Positions 43,886 to 50,066 of a stretch of 64,000 nucleotides of DNA are shown here, one piece after another. The DNA comes from CADEFX01 sp050260355. GTDB taxonomy: Bacteria; Pseudomonadota; Alphaproteobacteria; Rhizobiales; Hyphomicrobiaceae. Made by a program: the position numbers and the translations under genes. Under the pieces are notes generated by a model that saw nothing but the letters and a program-made list of their open reading frames with translations, did not search any database and was not told where the DNA came from. The stretch lies in assembly GCA_050260355.1 (NCBI GenBank), contig JBLNBZ010000029.1:1-64000 (forward strand). The letters are read 5' to 3'. Positions within the stretch are counted from its first letter, which is position 1. Each line of letters opens with the position of its first letter.

Positions 43886-44808
43886 GCGCGCCCACCGTTG
43901 AGAAAGCCCGTGAAGCCACGATCGGGTGCCTGAGCGCTGCTTGGCTGGAAACGCATCGCTTCGAGCCGCTCGATCACGGCATCCAGCGGCTGGCCGAAGA
44001 GCTTTACAGCGATGATCATCTCCTTGAGGTGGGCAATCGAGAACCCATCTGAAGCTCTCACCCATGCTTCGAGCTCGTCGCCTTTCAGGCTCGGCTCCTT
44101 GGTCCGGAGATACATGCGCCGGGCCGCTGCCGACGGCATGCCGATGTGGCGAATGGTATCGAAGCGGCTCGGACGGTCGACGAAGCGCTTGTCCAGAAGC
44201 TCTGGATAGTTGGTCGTGCCGAGGAATACGATGCGGTCAACTTGCGCCTCGCCATCGAGCAACGCCAGATACTCGTTCTCACCGTGCTTGCGCACCAGAG
44301 CGTCCATGTCCTCCATGATTGCAAGCATCGGCCGCGTCGGCTCGATTTTGCGCGCCATCTGGAGGCACACGGCCGCCAGATGCGGATTGTCGAGCAGAAG
44401 GACGATGCCCCGCATCTCCTCGATCAGCCGCTTGATCATGATTTGCAGTGTGGAGGTCTTACCGGAGCCTGGCGGCCCCCACAGCAGAAAGCCGCGTTTG
44501 TGGAGGAACCCGCGCCCGCGGTACTGCTCGCCGAGCTGCCAGAATGCGGCGAACTCGGCGAGCAGCGAGGCGCCCGCATCGTCCGGCAGCTCGAGCAGCT
44601 TGTCGGTCTCCACCCTCTGCTTGACGAGACATGGACCAATCGTTGGAACGTCGTCACAGCGGTAGAGCCCCGTGGGAAGCTCAGGGCGCGTTTCGCCGAC
44701 GCCGTAGAACGTATCTCCCCTGCAAGCCCAGCGGCTGATCCCGAGCTCGATCGGCTTCCCGTCGGCGGCGACCTTCTCACCCACATCGCCTATCAAAGTG
44801 TGGCTCAT
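43882..44808 (-). CDS. AAA+ ATPase (BCS1/Cdc48-like)
   Basis: The 308-residue protein has about 110 N-terminal residues and then an AAA+ core: Walker A LLWGPPGSGKTST, Walker B MLAIMEDMDALV, sensor-1 FLGTTNYPE and an arginine-finger region DKRFVDRPSRFDTI. A short helical C-domain follows. Such ATPases remodel protein complexes. A second AAA+ ATPase of different sequence lies 1 kb away in the same operon. The ATG at 44808 overlaps the zinc-finger gene upstream by four bases. Confidence 0.88.
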   Translation of the reverse strand: MSHTLIGDVGEKVAADGKPIELGISRWACRGDTFYGVGETRPELPTGLYRCDDVPTIGPCLVKQRVETDKLLELPDDAGASLLAEFAAFWQLGEQYRGRGFLHKRGFLLWGPPGSGKTSTLQIMIKRLIEEMRGIVLLLDNPHLAAVCLQMARKIEPTRPMLAIMEDMDALVRKHGENEYLALLDGEAQVDRIVFLGTTNYPELLDKRFVDRPSRFDTIRHIGMPSAAARRMYLRTKEPSLKGDELEAWVRASDGFSIAHLKEMIIAVKLFGQPLDAVIERLEAMRFQPSSAQAPDRGFTGFLNGGRA

Positions 44809-45008
44809 GCGTAGTTCCTTTTGTCGCCCACGGCGATGCCCCACGCCTGCTCGAATGTTTGCGCCAACGGATTGGGGCACCGCTCGTTGGCCGCACGAAT
44901 GGAGAGGTTCTCAGCGCCGCACAAAACGCAGACACCGGTAAATTCCTCACCCTTCGCTGACGTGCGTCGCAAAACGTGCTTTGTTGCCGCGTGCTTGCTC
45001 TCACTCAT
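44805..45008 (-). CDS. small CxxC zinc-binding-like protein
   Basis: The 67-residue protein has GVCVLCGAENLS and a third cysteine in NERCPNP, suggesting a treble-clef or rubredoxin-like zinc site completed by His. It overlaps the AAA+ gene by four bases and the next gene by eight, so its product may be an accessory of the ATPase. Confidence 0.6.
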   Translation of the reverse strand: MSESKHAATKHVLRRTSAKGEEFTGVCVLCGAENLSIRAANERCPNPLAQTFEQAWGIAVGDKRNYA

Positions 45009-45213
45009 CTCGCTTGCTCCAGCTGGGCTGCGCAATCTCCAGCTCGTCGCGCAGCTCGCCAATCGTCATGTCGTCAGGCAGCTCGCGTACGACCGCCAGC
45101 ACCACGGCACGCACCAGATCGTGGCTATGCCGGCGCGCCGGCAAGCCCAGGCGCTGAACATCCCGTCCGACAGAGCGGGCACTCTCAATGGCATCGCGCA
45201 CCTCATCCAGCAT
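45001..45213 (-). CDS. hypothetical 70-residue phage protein
   Basis: The small, mostly helical protein starts MLDEVRDAIESARSVGRDVQ and ends with DELEIAQPSWSKRDE. No family is recognised. The 3' end overlaps the start of the next gene by eight bases. Confidence 0.5.
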   Translation of the reverse strand: MLDEVRDAIESARSVGRDVQRLGLPARRHSHDLVRAVVLAVVRELPDDMTIGELRDELEIAQPSWSKRDE

Positions 45214-45222
45214 TGGAGAGCC

Positions 45223-45432
45223 TCACGATCCGGTTTTGTCGAACCTGCCGCGCAACGCGATCTGCGCGTCCTGCAGACCCTCCCAATCACAGGCGCCGAG
45301 CGGCAGCCAATTCGCACACATGCGACCACGCCAGATGCGCTCGCGCTGGCATTTGCAACCCTTGCCCATCGCCAGCGCGCGACACGTGCCGTAAAGATCG
45401 AGAAACCGCTCCGGCGTCATCTCGGAGATCAT
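45223..45432 (-). CDS. hypothetical 69-residue cysteine-containing phage protein
   Basis: The protein starts MISEMTPERFLDLYGTCRAL and has five cysteines (GTCRAL, KGCKCQ, MCANW, GACDW), spaced so that a zinc or iron-sulfur site is conceivable. No family is recognised. The ATG overlaps the stop of the upstream gene as ATGA. Confidence 0.5.
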   Translation of the reverse strand: MISEMTPERFLDLYGTCRALAMGKGCKCQRERIWRGRMCANWLPLGACDWEGLQDAQIALRGRFDKTGS

Positions 45433-45695
45433 GGCGCGCCCTCGCTGCCGGCGTGCTCCTCGAAGCGCTTGATCTGCTCCTTGAACAGAGCAACGATGTC
45501 GGCGCGGTCCGCACCATTGGAAATGTAATTGCAGCGCCCGCTGCCTTCGCCGTAGGGAAAGACGAGCAGCACGAAGCCAACCTTGCGGTCGACGCCACGC
45601 GCCTCGCCGTTGAAAATGCGATCGAGCCGGCGCGCCAGATCGCGCATCTGATCGCGGTACTGCTGCTCGATGGGACCGTCTCCAAGCTCAGGCAT
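45429..45695 (-). CDS. hypothetical 88-residue phage protein
   Basis: The protein starts MPELGDGPIEQQYRDQMRDL and contains KVGFVLLVFPYGEGSGRCNY then ISNGADRADIVALFKEQIKR. This hydrophobic strand plus GxGxCNYxSNG plus helix pattern is common in small conserved phage proteins of unknown function. Confidence 0.65.
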   Translation of the reverse strand: MPELGDGPIEQQYRDQMRDLARRLDRIFNGEARGVDRKVGFVLLVFPYGEGSGRCNYISNGADRADIVALFKEQIKRFEEHAGSEGAP

Positions 45696-45767
45696 GTCAC
45701 TCGACTCCTTGCAGAATTGAACGCTCCACGCGCCGCATCAGTCTTCCATCGGCTCCGCCCTTCGCAC

Positions 45768-46730
45768 TCAGTGCGGCTCGGATTGGCGCGGCGGCCAGCT
45801 CAGGTGACGCACCTCCTCGATGTTCTTCTTGCCGTCCCACAAGGGCGGCAGATCGAAGCTGATCAGCTCGCCGCGCTCGTTGGGCCGATCGAGCGTCGGC
45901 GGCTGCACCGTCACGAGCACCGCCTTGAACACCTCCACCGGGTCCTGAACCGAACGGCGCAGCACCGGCGCCAGCACGACGTAGCGTTTGACGCCCTCCA
46001 TCAGCTGCTTGATCAGCGCCGGCGAGCAGCCGACCGTGAGCTCCGTCAGAAGATCGGTGTCCTCGTCCGACAGCTCGAACGGCGCGAAGTAGCGCCGGAT
46101 GATCGCGAAGCGGCAGTCCTCGTCCGGCAGCCCGATCTCCACCTGCAGATCGAAGCGGCGCTGCATGGCCGGATCGATCTCCCCGCGAATGTTGGTCGCC
46201 GCAATCACCAGCCCCTCGTACTGCTCGACGCGCCGCAACAGCACCGTCAGGATCTGATTGCGCTCCTTGTCGATCGCAGCGCCTCCCGTCGACCGCCGGC
46301 TGCCAAGAGCGTCGAACTCGTCGAACAGGATCACCATTTCATCGGCTACCGGCTCAGCCAGGCTGAATAGACGACCGATGTTGCTGCCGGTTTCGCCGAG
46401 ATATTTGCTGATCAGGTCCTCCGACTGCACACACACCAGCGGCTTGCCGAGGCGCGCCGCGAAATGATGCGCGAACGTCGTCTTGCCCGACCCCGGAATG
46501 CCGTAAAGCATGGCGGTGCGGCGCGGCTTGATGCCGACGGCGGCGAGCTTCTCGTGGTAGTTGAGCTCCGCCATCCAGTCGATCAGCGCCTGCTGCACGG
46601 GATGCGTCAGGATCGGCGGCTCGGCGTCGGCCGGCTCCATGATCTTGGCGAACTGCTTGAGACCTCCGAGCGCCAGCCTGAGCTCATCGCTGCGTCGATC
46701 GTCCTGCTTCAACTTGCGCCGCTCGGCCAT
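45768..46730 (-). CDS. AAA+ ATPase (SpoVK/Cdc48-like)
   Basis: The 320-residue protein has Walker A AMLYGIPGSGKTTF, a pore-loop-like ISKYLGETGSNI, Walker B MVILFDEFDALGSRR, sensor-1 VIAATNIRGE and arginine fingers in MQRRFDLQVE. It is a classic type AAA unfoldase-like ATPase, distinct from the one at 43882. ATG 46730 was chosen as the second Met of the frame, close to the upstream gene's stop. Two AAA ATPases in one early operon suggests paired or consecutive remodelling steps. Confidence 0.88.
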   Translation of the reverse strand: MAERRKLKQDDRRSDELRLALGGLKQFAKIMEPADAEPPILTHPVQQALIDWMAELNYHEKLAAVGIKPRRTAMLYGIPGSGKTTFAHHFAARLGKPLVCVQSEDLISKYLGETGSNIGRLFSLAEPVADEMVILFDEFDALGSRRSTGGAAIDKERNQILTVLLRRVEQYEGLVIAATNIRGEIDPAMQRRFDLQVEIGLPDEDCRFAIIRRYFAPFELSDEDTDLLTELTVGCSPALIKQLMEGVKRYVVLAPVLRRSVQDPVEVFKAVLVTVQPPTLDRPNERGELISFDLPPLWDGKKNIEEVRHLSWPPRQSEPH

Positions 46731-46741
46731 GGTGCGCGCCC

Positions 46742-47416
46742 TCACGCCGACGGCCGATCTTCATCGGGCTCCTCGCCCGAGCCGTTGGGGCGATAGCCGC
46801 CCGCATCGGCACCCTTGTCCTTGCCCTTCTTGGGCTTCGAGCGCTGCCATTGCGGCGGCAGGTCGAAGCCGTCGGTGCCCGTCGCCGAGCAATAGCCTTC
46901 GTCGAACTTGATGCGCTGCTTGCTGTTGGCCGGATACGGGTTCGCCTTGATCAGCGGAATGCCCTTGCCGGCAGCCTCCACCCCCTTGGCGAAGGCCTCC
47001 TCCAGCGTGTCCTCGGCAACCGATGAGGGCGGCGGCAGATCCTCCAGCGGGCGCTGGGGATCATTCTCGCCGCCGGGCTCGAACGTCGGCGGCTCGTCGT
47101 TGTCGTCGAGTGATTCGCCGTTCAGCTTCTTGCGTGCCCAATCGGAAATGGGCGAGTCGAGATCGCCGAGCGCCGCCAGATAAATATCGATCAGGGCCTG
47201 ATGCTCGCGCCGTTCCACGCGCGTCATCCTCCTGAGCTTGAGGACGGCGTTGATCACCCGCACGTCGAAGCCACGCGCCTTGGCCTCGCTTTTCTTGTCC
47301 TTGATCTGCTCGGCGATGGCGGCTTTCTCAGCCTCCAGCGCTTCGATCGCCTCGACGATCTGCTGTAGCTCGCGGCCAACGTTGGAGCCGTTGCCGATGT
47401 CACGCCGTGCACCCAT
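46742..47416 (-). CDS. GapR/DUF2312-like protein fused to an RMF-like C-terminal segment
   Basis: The 224-residue protein has a GapR-like coiled coil at residues 12-90: VEAIEALEAEKAAIAEQIKD, KARGFDVRVINAVLKLRRM and ALIDIYLAALG. GapR binds overtwisted DNA ahead of replication and transcription forks. An acidic linker follows, then FAKGVEAAGKGIPLIKANPY and a GYCSATG end, resembling the ribosome-modulation-factor-like segments of phage proteins. Two copies of the 17-bp dyad lie directly upstream (47463-47503), so it starts a transcription unit. Confidence 0.82.
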   Translation of the reverse strand: MGARRDIGNGSNVGRELQQIVEAIEALEAEKAAIAEQIKDKKSEAKARGFDVRVINAVLKLRRMTRVERREHQALIDIYLAALGDLDSPISDWARKKLNGESLDDNDEPPTFEPGGENDPQRPLEDLPPPSSVAEDTLEEAFAKGVEAAGKGIPLIKANPYPANSKQRIKFDEGYCSATGTDGFDLPPQWQRSKPKKGKDKGADAGGYRPNGSGEEPDEDRPSA

Positions 47417-47462
47417 GTCCACCGCCCCTTCTTGTCGCTCTCATCCTGCTCCCATCGGGATG

Positions 47463-47503
47463 GTCTAGCGCGGGCGGACTTTGCAGGTCAAGAAAACCTA
47501 GAC
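47463..47503. promoter_or_regulatory. tandem pair of phage-type operators before the gapR-like gene
   Basis: Two 17-base dyads start 24 bases apart: GTCTAGCGCGGGCGGAC at 47463 and GTCAAGAAAACCTAGAC at 47487. Read leftward, the half-sites contain TTGAC and, 18 bases on, TAGACC, positions suited to -35 and -10 elements, so the sites would cover a promoter for the gapR-like gene. Operator identity rests on recurrence of the dyad at the CI/Cro region. Confidence 0.6.
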
Positions 47504-47532
47504 TTGAGCGGCGCTGCGTGCGCCGCCCGTGC

Positions 47533-48489
47533 TTAATTGTCCACAGATTCTGGACCAAGGAGCGCGAGCTTGGCGGCAATCTGAACGACCGTGCTTTCGA
47601 GCGCGGCGGCCCCCTCCAGGGTCTCACGCTGAAACCGCTCCAGCTTCTTTTTGAGTGCATGCAACTCGCGTTTGATGTCGACGAGGGCGCCCCCTTCCAC
47701 CAGCGGCCCGAAGAATTCCTCGCGCAGGCGGGCGATCTGGCTCGCATCGACTTTCATGCGCTCGGCCACCGTGGCATCGCTCTCCCCGGCGACGTATCCG
47801 GTTTTGTCGTCGACATAGACGCGATCGATAGCGCGCAGAAGCCGGCGTCGTTGGGCGCGCTCCTGGGAATGCAAGTCCCTGGCCTGCCGAATCGATTGAG
47901 CCTCCCGTGTTTCCTTTGAGATTGGTTTTGCCGGCGCCGGCTTGGGCGCGGCGGCTGTCTCGATGGCATGGCTATTGTGGCCGTTTGCGCCGTTCTGAGC
48001 TTGGCCGTTCTGGGCTTGGCCGTTGCGGGTGGGGCTGATGGTGATCGGATGCTTGGCGCACACCGGGCATCGGTCGAAGGCGCGTTTCTCACCGATGCGC
48101 CAGCCGCGTTGGATCAAGGGCTTGAAAAAGCTGATGCTGGCCGGGGCGTTGTGTTTTGTGCGCCGCAGACCTTGCGCGCCGCAGCTGCAGACGACCGTCA
48201 GGATGCGCCACTGTCCCTCTCTACGCTCCGCGAACGGCTCGATCCGGCTGCTGCGTACGCGCCGGCGCGGGTCGCCCTCCTGCGGCGGCAGGCCGGCCTC
48301 GCGCTCGGCGCGCAGGACGAGGGCGCGGCAATTGGCGCCGGAGCGATACTCCGACGGCGTGCTGGGCACGAACAGCGGCTTGGCGACGGCGGGATGCGCG
48401 ATGCGGACATGTCCGCCGTTGGTCTTTTCCCAGCTCCAGCCTCGATCTCGCACCCACCGCTCGAAATCGCCCGCTGCATTCAAGGCCAT
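47533..48489 (-). CDS. HicA-like domain fused to a helical phage protein
   Basis: The 318-residue protein starts with a HicA-like double-stranded-RNA-binding-fold segment: FERWVRDRGWSWEKTNGGHV then FVPSTPSEYRSGANCRALVL. A central zinc-type part follows (TVVCSCGAQGLRRT, DRCPVCAKHPITI), then a Gln/Asn/Gly-rich linker and a C-terminal coiled coil with a HTH-like SDATVAERMKVDASQIARLR. The glycine-glycine-histidine of HicA is present. As a fusion without a HicB partner it is more likely a phage regulatory protein than a toxin. Confidence 0.65.
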   Translation of the reverse strand: MALNAAGDFERWVRDRGWSWEKTNGGHVRIAHPAVAKPLFVPSTPSEYRSGANCRALVLRAEREAGLPPQEGDPRRRVRSSRIEPFAERREGQWRILTVVCSCGAQGLRRTKHNAPASISFFKPLIQRGWRIGEKRAFDRCPVCAKHPITISPTRNGQAQNGQAQNGANGHNSHAIETAAAPKPAPAKPISKETREAQSIRQARDLHSQERAQRRRLLRAIDRVYVDDKTGYVAGESDATVAERMKVDASQIARLREEFFGPLVEGGALVDIKRELHALKKKLERFQRETLEGAAALESTVVQIAAKLALLGPESVDN

Positions 48490-48508
48490 GGCTCGTTCTC
48501 CCTGCGTG

Positions 48509-49066
48509 CTAATTTCTGCGCCGGCTGCGCAACTGCTGCCGCCGCTCGGCGCGATAATCCCATGGAAATTGAAAGTCCCCGCTCCAGGCGCCGCGGCGGA
48601 GCGCATGTGCCGCTTCCTCGTGTGCGACATAGGCGAGGCTGTAGCGGCGAAAGGCAAAGGCGAGCCCGCTGTCGACCATGACCGCATTGAGGCTCGTGGC
48701 GAGCGTGTGTGCGCTGGCGGCGGCTAGCCAGCATTGCCCGAGCCATCGCTTGTAGATGTCCGTGCCGATGATGCGGCAGGTCACGTCCTTCTTGTCGGCG
48801 AGCCGGATCAGAAGCTCGCTCGCCTGGCTGCCGCAGGCCCAGGGAGGCGCGCCGCACTGCTGCCCTGCCTCCAGGGCGTCGATGCCCTCCAGCCTGACTT
48901 TGTGCTCCGCGCCGTGCCACATCACGCTGATCGTATCGCCATCGATGACGCCGGCCGTGCCGGCGATCTCGAACAGAGCCGTGCCGGCCCGGGCGTGATC
49001 CACACTTTCTGGACACGCCGCGCCGCCGGCAATGATTAAAACCGCAGTTGCCAGCGCTTTCCACAT
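48509..49066 (-). CDS. secreted thermonuclease-like (SNase fold) protein
   Basis: The 185-residue protein has a signal peptide (MWKALATAVLIIAGGAACPE) and an SNase-type OB fold with GVIDGDTISVMWHGAEHKVR and LEGIDALEAGQQCG. The first calcium-binding aspartate (DGDT) and the arginine in VRLEGIDA are present. The later catalytic Glu and second Arg are not obvious. ATG 49066 starts two bases after the exonuclease stop. An exported nuclease in a phage early operon is unusual. Confidence 0.8.
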   Translation of the reverse strand: MWKALATAVLIIAGGAACPESVDHARAGTALFEIAGTAGVIDGDTISVMWHGAEHKVRLEGIDALEAGQQCGAPPWACGSQASELLIRLADKKDVTCRIIGTDIYKRWLGQCWLAAASAHTLATSLNAVMVDSGLAFAFRRYSLAYVAHEEAAHALRRGAWSGDFQFPWDYRAERRQQLRSRRRN

Positions 49067-49067
49067 T

Positions 49068-49760
49068 TTACGCAACACGCTCCTTTTGTCGCCGCTCGAG
49101 CTCGGCCTTGGCCGACAGCTTCCAGTCGGCCTCGAGGTCGGACTTGAGCATCCAATCGAGATAGTCGACGGGCACATCGGCAAGTTTCTGGCCGCGGTGC
49201 TTGCCGAAGGTCAGTCGCGTGTAATGTGCGGGCTCCTGGCTCCAGCGCATGAGGTCCGACCAGCGCGCCTGGCGCATGATGACGTGAGCGATGGCGGCGG
49301 TGACGATGGTATCGCTGGCGGCGCGGTGTGGCACGATCTCCTGGCGCGGCCGGCCGAACGGCTGCACGATGCCGAGCTGATAGCGCAGGGCCTGCAGATT
49401 GTGCTCTACAAAATCTGGCCAGATGCGCAGGGCGCATTTGAAGGTGCACAGCCACGCTTGCCGGCCCAGGATCGGGTCGAGAAAGCTACGCTCGAAGCTG
49501 CAGTTGTGGGCGATGTAGCAATCGGCGCCCTCGAACAGCGCCAGCGCCTCGCGCAGGCGTGGCGCCTCGCGCACGTCGTCGTCGACGATATGATGCACCG
49601 CCGAGGCGAGGGCGGGGATTTTCTGGTCGGGAAACACGAACGTCTGCTGGGGATTAGTGATCCCGCCCTCTTTGGTCAGGTCGACCGAGGCGATCTCGAC
49701 GATGGCATCGGCCATGGGATCGAGGCCGGTGGTCTCGATGTCGATGACGCGCAGAACCAT
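49068..49760 (-). CDS. DnaQ-like DEDDh 3'-5' exonuclease with a DUF3820-like tail
   Basis: The 230-residue protein has exonuclease motifs Exo I VIDIETTGLD, Exo II HNCSFERSFLD and Exo III HRAASDTIVTAA, so all catalytic acids and the His are present. Residues 175-230 contain RLTFGKHRGQKLADVPVDYL then DWMLKSD, the DUF3820 motif found at the ends of phage and Gram-negative exonucleases. It probably trims DNA in replication or repair together with the RecE/RecT system upstream. Confidence 0.9.
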   Translation of the reverse strand: MVLRVIDIETTGLDPMADAIVEIASVDLTKEGGITNPQQTFVFPDQKIPALASAVHHIVDDDVREAPRLREALALFEGADCYIAHNCSFERSFLDPILGRQAWLCTFKCALRIWPDFVEHNLQALRYQLGIVQPFGRPRQEIVPHRAASDTIVTAAIAHVIMRQARWSDLMRWSQEPAHYTRLTFGKHRGQKLADVPVDYLDWMLKSDLEADWKLSAKAELERRQKERVA

Positions 49761-49769
49761 GCGTCCTCC

Positions 49770-50039
49770 CTAATCCTCCCGATGCGCCGTGTCGTACGCT
49801 GCAGTCTCGTTTGGCCGCTTGCGCATCCACTTGCGCAGGGCGCGCTTGGCGCAGATTTCGCCGTAGGTGCGGATGGCCATGGTGAGCCACAGCTGGCCGG
49901 CGATCGGGCTCGTGAATCTCATGGCAGCAAAGCTGGCGACGATGCCGGCCGGCGTCCAGGCCCTGGCGGGCAGGTTGGTGACCAGGGCCTTGGGTGCGCT
50001 TGCCGCCTCGAGTTGGTCGATCAGATTGCTATCGCTCAT
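49770..50039 (-). CDS. unknown 89-residue protein directly downstream of the repeat array
   Basis: The protein begins MSDSNLIDQLEAASAPKALV and has FAAMRFTSPIAGQLWLTMAI then a basic end (AKRALRKWMRKRPNETAAYD). It is probably helical and might have one membrane helix. No family is recognised. The ATG at 50039 lies 27 bases after the last box of the array in transcription order, so a transcript carrying the array would have this gene next. That makes it a candidate partner. Confidence 0.6.
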   Translation of the reverse strand: MSDSNLIDQLEAASAPKALVTNLPARAWTPAGIVASFAAMRFTSPIAGQLWLTMAIRTYGEICAKRALRKWMRKRPNETAAYDTAHRED

Positions 50040-50066
50040 TGCGCTCGCCCCACCCCTCGCCACTTT

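Noticed and set aside
46742..47416. Host GapR gene
   Set aside because: It has a long acidic linker and an RMF-like end absent from host GapR and sits in a phage operon.
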